Assembly: GCA_012838385.1 (NCBI GenBank)
Contig: DUPL01000118.1
Span: forward strand, 1-64,000
DNA from: Clostridiaceae bacterium
Lineage (GTDB): Bacteria > Bacillota > Clostridia > UBA1212 > DUPL01
Direction: 5' to 3'
DNA length: 64,000 bases
Shown: one piece after another, positions 35,499 to 44,572 of the stretch
Layout of the letters: every line of letters begins with the position of its first letter
How positions within the stretch are numbered: the first letter of the stretch is position 1
Position numbers and translations under genes: made by a program
Notes under the pieces: generated by a model
What the model saw: only the letters and a program-made list of their open reading frames with translations
Database searches by the model: none
Told to the model about the DNA's origin: nothing

Positions 35499-35528
35499 AT
35501 GTTAGCACACAGCAACCCTTTTAGTCAA
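35499..35528 (-). promoter_or_regulatory. Promoter of the metallophosphoesterase-LiaF pair
   Basis: TTGACT, 18 bases, TAACAT on the minus strand, about 35 bases before the ATG. Confidence 0.6.
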
Positions 35529-35553
35529 ATCAAACATTGTTTAAAAAATGTAC

Positions 35554-35582
35554 TTGTAATGTTCATAAAAATCATCTATATT
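35554..35582 (+). promoter_or_regulatory. coaX promoter
   Basis: TTGTAA, 17 bases, TATATT, about 48 bases before the coaX UUG start. Divergent from the metallophosphoesterase promoter. Confidence 0.6.
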
Positions 35583-35630
35583 TATTTTTGCACTGTATCC
35601 TTTTGGGAACAGTAGCAAGGAGGGATAAAA

Positions 35631-36416
35631 TTGATATTAGCAATCGACATAGGTAACACAAATCTGGTCTTAGGCGCATTTGAGGAAGATAAACTCAAGT
35701 TTGTAGCGCGCATATCTTCAGATACAAACAGAACTGAAGACGAAATGGCCGTAATTATCAAGTCTGTACTTGAAAACCACGGCGCATACAGCTCTGACAT
35801 CTCAGGCACAATCATATCTTCCGTGGTTCCATCTCTTACTCAAACCAGTTCAAAAGCAATAAAGCTGCTGACGGGAGAATACCCTTTTGTGGTTGAACCA
35901 GGAATTAGAACAGGTATCAATATCCTTATTGACAACCCTGCACAACTGGGCAGCGACCTGCTTGTGGATTCCGTAGCAGCAGCCAATCTGTACCCAAAGC
36001 CTGTTATTATTGTGGATATGGGCACTGCTACAACCTTCAGTGTGGTTGATGAGGATAACTGTATGATTGGTGGAGCAATTATGCCTGGCGTAAGAATTTC
36101 AGTTAATGCATTGTCAGAAAGAACCGCACAACTGCCCCATATAAACATTGAGGCACCCAAAAAGGCAATTGGTACAAACACAATTGACTGCATGAGGTCG
36201 GGAGTTGTTTTTGGTGCAGCTGCCATGATTGACGGCATGATTGACAGGTTTGAGGAAGAGCTTGGTAAAGAGTGTTTCGTTGTCGCCACCGGCGGTTTGG
36301 CAGAAGAAGTCTGCAAACATACGAAACGCAAAATTGAGTACAACAAAAACCTGATTCTTGAGGGTCTGTTCATCCTCTATCACAAGAATTTAAAGAATTT
36401 TAAAAGCAAAAAGTAA
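35631..36416 (+). CDS. coaX: Type III pantothenate kinase
   Basis: CoaX phosphorylates pantothenate, the first step of coenzyme A synthesis. The 261-residue ASKHA-fold protein starts LAIDIGNTNLVLGAF (phosphate-binding motif), with NPAQLGSDLLVDSVAA near residue 103 and IVDMGTATTFSVV near 125, both diagnostic. It starts with UUG, 7 bases after AAGGAGG, with no ATG alternative. It is followed by an ECF transporter S component gene, 84 bases on, likely importing pantothenate or a precursor. Confidence 0.95.
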   Translation: MILAIDIGNTNLVLGAFEEDKLKFVARISSDTNRTEDEMAVIIKSVLENHGAYSSDISGTIISSVVPSLTQTSSKAIKLLTGEYPFVVEPGIRTGINILIDNPAQLGSDLLVDSVAAANLYPKPVIIVDMGTATTFSVVDEDNCMIGGAIMPGVRISVNALSERTAQLPHINIEAPKKAIGTNTIDCMRSGVVFGAAAMIDGMIDRFEEELGKECFVVATGGLAEEVCKHTKRKIEYNKNLILEGLFILYHKNLKNFKSKK

Positions 36417-36425
36417 TAACAATAC

Positions 36426-36467
36426 GCTGTATAAAATACAGCTCCCATATTAACATATACGCTGTAT
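36426..36467 (+). promoter_or_regulatory. Inverted repeat and repeated half-site between coaX and the ECF transporter gene
   Basis: GCTGTAT-AAA-ATACAGC is a perfect 7-bp inverted repeat at 36,426-36,442. The half-site TACGCTGTAT occurs again at 36,458-36,467. No U-tract follows the repeat, so an operator is more likely than a terminator. Confidence 0.45.
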
Positions 36468-36500
36468 TTACATAATAAAACAGCAGTTAGGAGGAAAACT

Positions 36501-37256
36501 ATGAAATTATCAATGATGGAAAGACAAAAGCGCACACTTTTTTTGGTGCTATTTGCTGTAATATTGGCAATTGAAGCGATTGTATGCTTCACGCCACTAG
36601 GATCTTTACCCGCTTTAGGTCCCATCGTGGCTACTCTTGCAATGATTCCTGTCACTATTGCCGGTATACTTATGGGCCCTATTGCAGGTGCATTAATGGG
36701 ATTTTTCGCAGGAACATTCAGTTTTATTGTCTGGACATTCATGCCCCCACCATTAAGCATTGCATTTGCTTTTGTGTTTACACCTTTCAACCTCGTAGGT
36801 GAAAATGCAGGAAGCATATGGAGTCTTGTTATTTGCTTTGTACCCAGAATTATGACTGGTTTGATGGCAGGTTTTCTATACACGATATTCAGGAAACGCA
36901 AACTCTTTACAAAAAGTCCATTCCTGCTCAACTTCCTTAGCGGTTTTTTTGCAAGTCTGGTCAATACCTTTGGAGTTCTCTCGGGAATATTCCTGTTCTT
37001 CAGACAGCCATATGCATCCGTACTTGAAAAAACTTATGCACTATTATTAATCACTCTGTTAACTACAGTCCTCACGAGCGGTATTCCCGAAGCGGTTCTT
37101 GCAGGTCTTGCATCCCATGCGGTATGCCATCCTACCAAGAAACACATTTTCAAGGGTGATGTAAGCGTTTTCTCTGCAAATACGGAATACACGGTTTCGG
37201 TTGTAGCAATAACCTTGACAATTGTTCTTTATGTAGTTGGAGCGATATTAAACTAA
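36501..37256 (+). CDS. ECF transporter substrate-binding (S) component
   Basis: A 251-residue membrane protein with about six membrane segments, for example LFLVLFAVILAIEAIVCFT at the start and VSVVAITLTIVLYVVGAIL at the end. The loop LPALGPIVATLAMIPVTIAG and the glycine-rich GPIAGALMGFFAGTF are typical of ECF S components, which borrow the shared EcfA/A'/T energy module. Adjacency to coaX suggests pantothenate or a CoA precursor as substrate (PanT-like); this is inference. The ATG follows AGGAGGAAAACT. A clear terminator follows. Confidence 0.85.
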   Translation: MKLSMMERQKRTLFLVLFAVILAIEAIVCFTPLGSLPALGPIVATLAMIPVTIAGILMGPIAGALMGFFAGTFSFIVWTFMPPPLSIAFAFVFTPFNLVGENAGSIWSLVICFVPRIMTGLMAGFLYTIFRKRKLFTKSPFLLNFLSGFFASLVNTFGVLSGIFLFFRQPYASVLEKTYALLLITLLTTVLTSGIPEAVLAGLASHAVCHPTKKHIFKGDVSVFSANTEYTVSVVAITLTIVLYVVGAILN

Positions 37257-37284
37257 AGGAAAGTAGTCCCTCCTTAATATATGA

Positions 37285-37311
37285 AAAAAGAAGGCCATGC
37301 CTTCTTTTTTT
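37285..37311 (+). terminator. Terminator of the ECF S-component gene
   Basis: AAAAAAGAAGGC, loop CAT, GCCTTCTTTTTTT: a short strong hairpin with a U-tract about 30 bases after the stop. It may work on both strands and also end the VanX-like gene unit. Confidence 0.9.
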
Positions 37312-37375
37312 ATGTTTCTGCCATTCTTCTTTTTATTGCCTACTTCTTTGAAACACTTTTAGAAAACCATCATGT

Positions 37376-38194
37376 CTACTCCACATCAAAGTCAAAGTAT
37401 GTGTCAGGATATGGTTCATTATCCAACCTAAAGTGCCACCATTCGCCATTTGAAGGAATAAATCCACATTCCACCATTACCTCTCTTAAAAGTTTTCTGT
37501 TTTCTCTTTGGATATCGGTTATCTTTGAGTTTTCATAATATGAGAGACTGTCAAACAAATCAAAATATCCTCCCATATCTACCTCTTTACCTTCTAGATC
37601 AAGAAGAGACATATCAACAGTACTTCCTCTGGAGTGACCTGATTTTGATGATATAAAGTTGCCAATAAGGTAGGATTTATGCAAATTAGGATAATATATT
37701 TCTTTCATCCTTGTGTCGCTTTCGTCTTCAGACCACCTGACAAAATGCTCAACAGCCTTTTGAGGTCTGTATGCATCATATATAGTTACAATATATCCTT
37801 TTTGATAGAAAATCTCGCAGGCCTTTTTCAATGCTTCTGCCGCTTCTACTGTAAGAATTGCAACAGGAGCATTGTAGCCATCAATCCTGCTTCCTATAAA
37901 ATTCTTATCAGTGTAATACCTAACATCCAGATGTATATAAGGAATTACATCCTTTACATACACAAAACCTTCAGGCAGCCTGGGTTCTGGAGTTGCTTCT
38001 GGAGTTGGAGTCGGACTTAATGTAGGTTCCAATGTCGGTTCAGGTGTTTCTGTAGAGGTGGCGTACGGACTTGAAGTATGAATCGTCTGTGTAGGGGCAG
38101 ATTGATGTTCCCTGTCCTCTTCAAGTTTCATAATCAGGATAATACATAGTATTAAGAATAATATGACTAATAAAATACCAAGCTTTTTATTCAT
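37376..38194 (-). CDS. Membrane-anchored D-Ala-D-Ala dipeptidase-like protein (VanX/M15)
   Basis: A 272-residue protein with an N-terminal membrane anchor (LGILLVILFLILCIILIM), a Thr/Pro/Glu linker (TPEPTLEPTLSPTPTPEATP) to about residue 75, and an M15 peptidase domain. Zinc motifs are SGHSRGSTVDMSL (SxHxxGxxxD) near residue 192 and EWWHFRL near 255. DVRYYTDKNFIG and IYDAYRPQKAV are typical of VanX-like D-Ala-D-Ala dipeptidases. Because it faces outside, it likely trims wall peptides rather than giving vancomycin resistance; no vanHA genes are near. The chosen ATG is 10 bases after the sulfatase stop. Last gene of the alaS operon. Confidence 0.9.
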   Translation of the reverse strand: MNKKLGILLVILFLILCIILIMKLEEDREHQSAPTQTIHTSSPYATSTETPEPTLEPTLSPTPTPEATPEPRLPEGFVYVKDVIPYIHLDVRYYTDKNFIGSRIDGYNAPVAILTVEAAEALKKACEIFYQKGYIVTIYDAYRPQKAVEHFVRWSEDESDTRMKEIYYPNLHKSYLIGNFISSKSGHSRGSTVDMSLLDLEGKEVDMGGYFDLFDSLSYYENSKITDIQRENRKLLREVMVECGFIPSNGEWWHFRLDNEPYPDTYFDFDVE

Positions 38195-38204
38195 ACCTTG
38201 TCCT

Positions 38205-39587
38205 TCATCTTGCATGCTTTTTGTTATGCAAAAGCTGCGGAGCCACCCAGCTATGATTATTCCTCATAACCAGCCAGTCTTCATCCTTTGCAAGCGTTTC
38301 ATAAAGTCTCTTTCTAAGATCTGACAATATGTCAATTTCCACTTCGTTTACGAGATTCCTCGTTTCACCTGGATCATTCTCAAGATCATACACTTCATCA
38401 ATATCCGTTGGATTCCACACATATTTCCACCTGTCTGTCTTGATTGACCTTTGGCAAAACAGACCGAACTGTTGCCCGTTATACGAGCTTACAGCTTCCT
38501 GCCTCCAGTCTTTTGGAATCCCTTCATCCATTATTATTGGACGAAGGCTTCTTCCATGTAGTGTGGCATCTTCAGGTTTTCCTATACTGCATACATCAAG
38601 AATTGTTGGAACAAGGTCAAGAAAATGCACGGTATACGCATCAGTCTTTATACCACCAGGTATTCTTCCCGGCCACCTCATTACAAACGGTACATGTGTT
38701 ACATCCTCATACATGACATAGTGCTTATCAAACATGCCGTGAGAGCCGCACATATCTCCATGATCTGACGTGTACACTACTAGAGTATCCTCATAATTTC
38801 CCGTCTCCGCAAGCTTGTCAAGAATCATGCCCACCACACTGTCAACCTGACTTACAAAGGCATGGTACTTTGCAACTATCGGAGCCCAGTAATCCCAACC
38901 TTTGTTTTCATTACCCCAGTTTAGAATCTGCTGGGTCTGTATATAGGGTTTGTTTTTCAAGTCATCGTAAAAACCGTCCCAGGGTTTCATATCTTCCGGG
39001 CGATACATTTCTGCAAATTCATTTACAGGCGCATAATATGGATGAGGTTCTGAAAAATTAACAGACATGTGCCAAGGCTTGTTTGCCTTGCTCAGTCTTT
39101 CTATCTCTTCACAAACTTTTTCACCTAGTTTGTAAGTATCGCTTTCATTAAATGGCTTGTCTATTACTTCCCCTTCCTGACTCCTTGCACTGTAAGTTCT
39201 GATACTGGGAATATAGTTATCAAAACCGAAACTTGCAGGTCCTGCATGCTGGCAAATGTCCCATACTCCTACAAAGGTATTGTTGTATCCATTTTCTTTT
39301 AGAAGTCTTGCATAAGAAAAATCCTCCGGTTCAAGACATCCAACGGGAAGAGTAATATTGTAATTCCACAAGGCACCAAAAGTCTCCGGCCTTCGTCCTG
39401 CAATTAGACTCTGTCTTGCAGGACAGCAAACCGGAGATGTGGTGTATGCATTATTAAACCATATTCCCTCTTCGCACAATTTATCAATATTGGGCGTTTT
39501 AATGCCATTTTTGTTTCTGTTACTGTATCCAACACAGTCATACCTGTGCTGGTCTGCAATGAGGAATAGAATATTTGGTCTCTTCAT
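38205..39587 (-). CDS. Sulfatase (type I, formylglycine-dependent)
   Basis: A 460-residue alkaline-phosphatase superfamily sulfatase. Metal-binding Asp residues are in LFLIADQHRYD. The FGly motif CxPxR is present as C54-C-P-A-R58 in SPVCCPARQSLIAGRR, so an anaerobic sulfatase-maturating enzyme should be encoded elsewhere. VVYTSDHGDMCGSHGMFDKH near residue 265 supplies further ligands. There is no signal peptide. The substrate is unknown; sulfated sugars from host or plant glycans are plausible. The ATG overlaps the stop of the homocysteine methyltransferase gene as ATGA. Confidence 0.92.
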   Translation of the reverse strand: MKRPNILFLIADQHRYDCVGYSNRNKNGIKTPNIDKLCEEGIWFNNAYTTSPVCCPARQSLIAGRRPETFGALWNYNITLPVGCLEPEDFSYARLLKENGYNNTFVGVWDICQHAGPASFGFDNYIPSIRTYSARSQEGEVIDKPFNESDTYKLGEKVCEEIERLSKANKPWHMSVNFSEPHPYYAPVNEFAEMYRPEDMKPWDGFYDDLKNKPYIQTQQILNWGNENKGWDYWAPIVAKYHAFVSQVDSVVGMILDKLAETGNYEDTLVVYTSDHGDMCGSHGMFDKHYVMYEDVTHVPFVMRWPGRIPGGIKTDAYTVHFLDLVPTILDVCSIGKPEDATLHGRSLRPIIMDEGIPKDWRQEAVSSYNGQQFGLFCQRSIKTDRWKYVWNPTDIDEVYDLENDPGETRNLVNEVEIDILSDLRKRLYETLAKDEDWLVMRNNHSWVAPQLLHNKKHAR

Positions 39588-40843
39588 AGCTCACCTTCTA
39601 TAATCTTTACGCCATATTTCTCAGCTATTTTGATTATCTTGTCCATTTCACTCTTGTCAAAATCTGTTGTTAGATAAATATTAGGCAGATTTGGTGCTCT
39701 TCTAATCGCTTCCTCATAACCCTCTGCATTGTTGCACGCAATAATTACTTCCTTCTTCAAAATCCGCTGCAAGACAGCTACTGCATTGGCCATGTTCTTC
39801 CCATCATTTCCATAGATGCAGACCAAGTCATTTTCATCATCATCTGAAATGTCATAAGCCAAATCATAAAGGGAATCCTCATCCCATTCCTTGTGGTAGC
39901 ATACCATTGGGTTCTTGTATACCACTTTCTCCTCCACATATTCAGCTCTCTTTATTGGAAGAATACCCTTTTCCTGCTCTTCTGAAAGCACTCTTATCAT
40001 CTCCTGGATATGTAAGGGCGTGGTTCCGCAGCATCCTCCAATAATCTGTGCCCCGGCCTTTGCAAGTGCGAGACACTCATTGGCAAACTCTTCAGGACTT
40101 TGCTCAAACACTATCTGTCCATCCACATTCTTTGGAAGCCCGCAGTTGGGCTTTGCCAGTATTGGAAGATTGGTGCTCCTTGCCATTCTCTCAATTATTG
40201 GCATCATTTTTTCAGCACCAAAACTGCAGTTTGCACCTAATGCGTTAACACCGAGTTTGCTTAACAGCTTGGCACATTCTTCAGGTGTGTTGCCCATTAA
40301 GGTCCTTCCGTTTTCCTCAAACGCCACGGTTGCATATATTGTAAGCTTTGTTTCCCTCTGCTCACTTAAGTCTTTCAAAGCCAAAACCGCAACCTTCATC
40401 TCATAAAGGTCCGTAAAGGTTTCAAGATGAAAAATTCTTGCACCAGCGGAAAAAGCGTAATCAGCCATTGTGTAAAAAAGGCTGTATGCCTCATCAAAAT
40501 CCATGTCTCCCGCAGGTTTCATCAGTTTGCCTATTGACCCTATCGAAAAGACCACATTGCAGCCTTCCCTTTCGGAGGCTGCCTTGGATGCCAACTCAAA
40601 CGCTTTGGTTATGATTTCCTTCTGCCTGTTTGCAAGATTGTTAAGCGTGAGGGTGTGGCCATTGGCTCCAAAAGTGTTTGTTTGAATAAAATCACAACCT
40701 ACATCCACATACGATTTTGCAAGCTCATAGACCACATCCGGATAAGTAAGTACCAGAGCCTCTGGAAAGTCTTTAAAACCAGATTGAATAAACATGGTTC
40801 CTTTGGAACCATCGTAGAAGTATATTCTGTCATCTAAAAGCAC
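39584..40843 (-). CDS. Homocysteine S-methyltransferase family protein
   Basis: A protein of about 419 residues with the zinc-dependent homocysteine-binding TIM barrel found at the MetH N-terminus. Zinc ligands are the Cys in ALGANCSFGAE and the Cys pair in IIGGCCGTTPLH; FIQTNTFGANGHTL is also typical. The C-terminal 110 residues form an extra domain I do not recognise, with no folate or B12 domain. I prefer the GUG giving LLDDRIYFYDG, 5 bases after GAGGTGG; another GUG lies three codons earlier. It sits between HIT and sulfatase genes. Partner methyl donor unknown. Confidence 0.85.
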   Translation of the reverse strand: MLLDDRIYFYDGSKGTMFIQSGFKDFPEALVLTYPDVVYELAKSYVDVGCDFIQTNTFGANGHTLTLNNLANRQKEIITKAFELASKAASEREGCNVVFSIGSIGKLMKPAGDMDFDEAYSLFYTMADYAFSAGARIFHLETFTDLYEMKVAVLALKDLSEQRETKLTIYATVAFEENGRTLMGNTPEECAKLLSKLGVNALGANCSFGAEKMMPIIERMARSTNLPILAKPNCGLPKNVDGQIVFEQSPEEFANECLALAKAGAQIIGGCCGTTPLHIQEMIRVLSEEQEKGILPIKRAEYVEEKVVYKNPMVCYHKEWDEDSLYDLAYDISDDDENDLVCIYGNDGKNMANAVAVLQRILKKEVIIACNNAEGYEEAIRRAPNLPNIYLTTDFDKSEMDKIIKIAEKYGVKIIEGEL

Positions 40844-40862
40844 AACAGCCACCTCTCTTGAA

Positions 40863-41207
40863 CTATACTATTTTGGCTCCCATCTTTCCACCAGCCAGTA
40901 TATGGTAGTGAAGATGGGGAACTGTCTGCAGTGCATCCTTGCCGCAGTTGTTTATTACACGGAAGCCGTTTTCAGTTATGCCCAGCTCCCTTGCAATATT
41001 GGCAATTGCCAGTTGTATACCTCCCACAAACTCCTTGTCCTCTTCCTTAAACTCCAAAATGCTGGCAACATGCCTTTTAGCCGCCACAACTATGTGTACT
41101 GGCATTTGAGGACTGATGTCGTGGAATGCAACACAATATTCATCTTCGTACACCTTTTTTGCAGGTGCCTCTCCATTAATTATCTTGCAAAAGATACAAT
41201 CTGCCAT
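40863..41207 (-). CDS. HIT-family nucleotide hydrolase (HinT-like)
   Basis: A 114-residue histidine-triad protein that hydrolyses nucleoside phosphoramidates and adenylated amino acids. The triad is TVPHLHYHILAGGKMG near the end. CIFCKIINGEAPAKKVYED at the N-terminus is typical. It lies 15 bases after alaS; HinT enzymes can remove aminoacyl-AMP made by tRNA synthetases, which gives the pairing some sense. Confidence 0.94.
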   Translation of the reverse strand: MADCIFCKIINGEAPAKKVYEDEYCVAFHDISPQMPVHIVVAAKRHVASILEFKEEDKEFVGGIQLAIANIARELGITENGFRVINNCGKDALQTVPHLHYHILAGGKMGAKIV

Positions 41208-41222
41208 AACAATCCCTCCTGA

Positions 41223-43871
41223 TTAATTAAGCTGTTTCCTGAATATATCTTCAACACTGGCAAGCATTTTATCAATAGCGCTTGCATCCTTGCCGCCAGC
41301 CTGAGCCATATCCTTGCGTCCTCCGCCTCCACCCTTGCACATGGAAGCTGCTTCTTTTACTATTCTACCACAATCTACACCTTTTTGTACTGCTGATTTG
41401 GTAGCTGCACAAACAATGCTAACCTTGTCATCAAGGCCGGAGGCAAGCAGAACAAAGCCCGCATCCATTTTGTCTCTCAAATTGTCAGCAAGCTCCCTCA
41501 AGGAGTTTGCATCAAGCATGTCAAATCTACCGGTCGCAACGGTTATACCGTTTATATCCTTTGCATTCTTAAGAACATCATCGCTGGAACCAAGAGCTAT
41601 TTTCTTCTTGAGTTCACTAATTTCCCTGGACAAAACCTTATTTTCCTCAACAAGGCTTTCCACCTTTGCATAAGTGTCATGTACCGCAGTCTTCAAAGTA
41701 CCCGAAATATTCTCAAGGATATTCAAATTATTTACAAGATACTCTCTAGCACCGCTTCCAGTATATACTTCAATTCTTCTTATACCTGCTGCAACAGCGC
41801 CTTCATGAACAATTTTAGCAAGACCTATGCTTGAAGTGTACTTTACATGGGTTCCTCCACAAAGCTCTTTTGAAAAATCACCCATGCTTACAACCCTTAC
41901 ACTATCGCCGTACTTTTCATCGAACAAGGCTTCAGCACCGGACTTCATTGCCTCGTCCATGGACATTATATCGGTTTTAACCTCCATGCCTTTATCGATA
42001 TGGCTGTTAACTATATCTTCTATCATCTGAAGTTCTTCTTTGGTAAGAGCCTTCATATGGTTGAAGTCAAACCTGAGTCTCTTGGCATTGACACTGGAAC
42101 CTGCCTGATGCACATGTTCTCCCAATACCATCTTTAACGCCTTGTGAAGAAGATGCGTGCAGCTGTGATTCCTTTCAGTAGCCCTTCTGTTTGTCACATC
42201 CACCTTGAGCTGGCTTCCCTGACCCTTTGTAACAACGCCATCCTCAACAACACCGATATGCCTCCATCTGTCGTCGGTCTTGACAGTATCCAGAACTTTC
42301 ACCAATCCTGTTTCTGTGGATATGACACCAATATCTCCTTCCTGTCCACCGCTTTCAGCATAAAATGGAGTCTTCTCAGTCAAGATTATAACGCTCATGC
42401 CGCTGTCTGCCTGCTCAACTTCTTCCATGCCTTCATCAGACTTTGCAAAAATGGCGAGTATGTTGGATGTGCATTCATCCACGTCATATCCTACAAACTC
42501 TGTCTTTGGGTATTTGCTTAAAGCTTTAGCGTCTCCCATCTGCCAAGAGCTTTCTCTGTTCATTATAGCGGCTCTTGCCTTCTCCTTTTGAGCCTCCATT
42601 TCCTTTCTAAAACCGTCCACGTCTACATCAAAACCATGTTCTGACATAATATCCTGTGTGAGAGACAAAGGAAATCCATAAGTGTCATGCAGCTTGAAGG
42701 CGGTTTCTCCACTTAAAGGAGACTTGTCATTTTGCTCATTCTTCTCATTTATTATTTCTTCAAGCATGGAAAGGCCCTGATTGATGGTGCTTGCAAATCT
42801 ATCTTCCTCTGCCTGAATTATCTGCTTGATATATTTTCTATTGGTCTCAAGTTCTGGATAGGCTTCCTTGGACTCGTCCACAACTGTATCAGCCAAATTG
42901 CATAGGAAGATGCCTTCTATACCCAGCATGCGTCCATGACGGGCAGCACCTCTTAAAAGCCTTCTAAGCACATATCCTCTGCCTTCGTTTGAAGGAATAA
43001 CACCATCGGACACCATCATTACAGTGCTTCTAATGTGATCGGTGATAACTCTTATGGAAACATCGGTCTTGTAGTCCTTTCCATACTCCTTGCCTGCCAT
43101 TTTACAGACCGTATCCAGTATTCTTCTTACTGTATCAACTTCAAACAGGTTGTCTACACCCTGCATTACGCATGCAAGCCTTTCAAGTCCCATTCCCGTG
43201 TCAATATTGGGATTTGGAAGCTTTTCATACGTTCCGTCAACCTGCTTGTCAAACTGGGTGAATACAAGATTCCAAATTTCAATATATCTATCACAGTCAC
43301 ATCCTACCGTGCAGTCCACTTTACCACATCCATACTTTTCTCCACGGTCAAAATGTATTTCAGAGCATGGACCGCATGGACCTGTTCCCAACTCCCAGAA
43401 GTTTGAGTCTTTATCAAGACGGACAACCTTCTCTTCAGGAAGTCCTATTTCCTTTGTCCAAATGTCGTAAGCTTCGTCATCCTCAAGATAAACGGACGCA
43501 TAAAGTTTCTCTTTGGGAATTTCCAATACTTCAGTTAGAAACTCCCATGCCCAGTTTATTGCTTCTTTTTTGAAATAGTCGCCAAAAGAGAAGTTGCCAA
43601 GCATCTCAAAGAAAGTTCCATGTCTAGCAGTTTTTCCCACATTGTCTATATCAGGAGTTCTTATGCACTTCTGACATGTGGTTATTCTTTTTGATGGTGG
43701 AGTTTCTATCCCCATAAAGTAGTTTTTGAGCGGTGCCATTCCCGCATTTATTAATAAAAGGCTTGGGTCATTCTTTGGTATAAGTGAAAAGCTAGGTAAT
43801 CTTAAATGCTCCTTGCTTTCAAAAAATGATAAATATTTTTCTCTCAACTCGTTTAATCCATAATTCTTCAT
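41223..43871 (-). CDS. alaS: Alanyl-tRNA synthetase
   Basis: An 882-residue class II synthetase that charges tRNA-Ala. The N-terminal catalytic domain has SFSLIPKNDPSLLLINAGMAP and GMGLERLACVMQG. The editing domain zinc site is NHSCTHLLHKAL and LCGGTHVKYTSSIG. The C-terminal C-Ala domain ends GGGGGRKDMAQAGGKD. Full length. The promoter is a perfect consensus about 45 bases upstream, leaving no room for a T-box, so alaS is not T-box controlled here. It heads a minus-strand operon of five genes. Confidence 0.97.
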   Translation of the reverse strand: MKNYGLNELREKYLSFFESKEHLRLPSFSLIPKNDPSLLLINAGMAPLKNYFMGIETPPSKRITTCQKCIRTPDIDNVGKTARHGTFFEMLGNFSFGDYFKKEAINWAWEFLTEVLEIPKEKLYASVYLEDDEAYDIWTKEIGLPEEKVVRLDKDSNFWELGTGPCGPCSEIHFDRGEKYGCGKVDCTVGCDCDRYIEIWNLVFTQFDKQVDGTYEKLPNPNIDTGMGLERLACVMQGVDNLFEVDTVRRILDTVCKMAGKEYGKDYKTDVSIRVITDHIRSTVMMVSDGVIPSNEGRGYVLRRLLRGAARHGRMLGIEGIFLCNLADTVVDESKEAYPELETNRKYIKQIIQAEEDRFASTINQGLSMLEEIINEKNEQNDKSPLSGETAFKLHDTYGFPLSLTQDIMSEHGFDVDVDGFRKEMEAQKEKARAAIMNRESSWQMGDAKALSKYPKTEFVGYDVDECTSNILAIFAKSDEGMEEVEQADSGMSVIILTEKTPFYAESGGQEGDIGVISTETGLVKVLDTVKTDDRWRHIGVVEDGVVTKGQGSQLKVDVTNRRATERNHSCTHLLHKALKMVLGEHVHQAGSSVNAKRLRFDFNHMKALTKEELQMIEDIVNSHIDKGMEVKTDIMSMDEAMKSGAEALFDEKYGDSVRVVSMGDFSKELCGGTHVKYTSSIGLAKIVHEGAVAAGIRRIEVYTGSGAREYLVNNLNILENISGTLKTAVHDTYAKVESLVEENKVLSREISELKKKIALGSSDDVLKNAKDINGITVATGRFDMLDANSLRELADNLRDKMDAGFVLLASGLDDKVSIVCAATKSAVQKGVDCGRIVKEAASMCKGGGGGRKDMAQAGGKDASAIDKMLASVEDIFRKQLN

Positions 43872-43915
43872 GCTATCTGTATCTCCTTTATCTTAAGCTT
43901 TCAAGCTATTGAATA

Positions 43916-43944
43916 ATTATATTACCACAACTTGTTTATGTCAA
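43916..43944 (-). promoter_or_regulatory. alaS operon promoter
   Basis: TTGACA, 17 bases, TATAAT on the minus strand: a perfect sigma-A promoter. Confidence 0.87.
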
Positions 43945-44019
43945 TTATTGCAACGATTTTGGCAATTTCCATGGATAATATTTGAACAATTACAAATACT
44001 ATTGCAGGAGGTGTTTAAA

Positions 44020-44472
44020 TTGACAATAACTTTAACTCAAAAAGAACGAATGCTGCTTGAAGATTTGAAGAGCAGTGAGGAAATCTGTGTAGTAAAGTAT
44101 GCAAATTATGCAAGCCTTGCACAGGACAAGCAATTAAAAACACTGTTTGAAAACCATGCAAAACTTGAACAGCAGCATTTAAATACGGTCAACAGCCTTT
44201 TGAGTGGACAGATTCCGCCAATGAGTCAACAGAACAACGTACAGCAGCCGCAAGGAGACGAAAATGCGTCTCTATCAATTTCTGACAAGGAGCTCTGTAC
44301 GGACATGTTGATGACGGAAAAACATGTCTCCAGCACTTACAATACCGCCATTTTTGAATTCGCCGATAAAAGGGTGAGAGATATTCTCAACCATATCCAA
44401 AAGGAAGAGCAGCAGCACGGTGAAGCCATTTTCAAGTATATGGAGACAAAAGGCTTGTACCAGCCACAGTAA
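44020..44472 (+). CDS. CotF-like spore coat protein
   Basis: A 150-residue, helical, ferritin-like protein of the spore coat CotF family. It starts LTITLTQKERMLLEDLKSSEE (UUG as Met), 8 bases after GGAGG; upstream in-frame starts lack a ribosome site. The two helical pairs KYANYASLAQDKQLK and DKELCTDMLMTEKHVSSTY are separated by a Gln-rich linker. CotF-type proteins lie in the spore coat or on vegetative cells of Clostridia. Sporulation control is expected, but I found no clear sigma-E or sigma-K box. Confidence 0.82.
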   Translation: MTITLTQKERMLLEDLKSSEEICVVKYANYASLAQDKQLKTLFENHAKLEQQHLNTVNSLLSGQIPPMSQQNNVQQPQGDENASLSISDKELCTDMLMTEKHVSSTYNTAIFEFADKRVRDILNHIQKEEQQHGEAIFKYMETKGLYQPQ

Positions 44473-44474
44473 AT

Positions 44475-44498
44475 ATGGGAAGGTTCTACCCTTCCCAT
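44475..44498 (+). terminator. Hairpin after the coat protein gene
   Basis: TGGGAAGG, loop TTCTA, CCCTTCCCA two bases after the stop codon. It is a stable stem but lacks a U-tract, so termination is uncertain. Confidence 0.45.
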
Positions 44499-44572
44499 TA
44501 CATAAACTTATTGACAACCAGCAAATAAGTGTCATATTATACAATCATAAGAAATTTCAGGCAGGTGTATAT

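Noticed and set aside
37376-38194. Vancomycin resistance gene vanX
   Set aside because: The domain is VanX-like, but the protein has a membrane anchor and long extracellular linker, and no vanH/vanA partners are adjacent.
43872-44019. T-box leader for alaS
   Set aside because: A perfect promoter lies about 45 bases before the alaS start, leaving too little leader, and no T-box sequence is present there.
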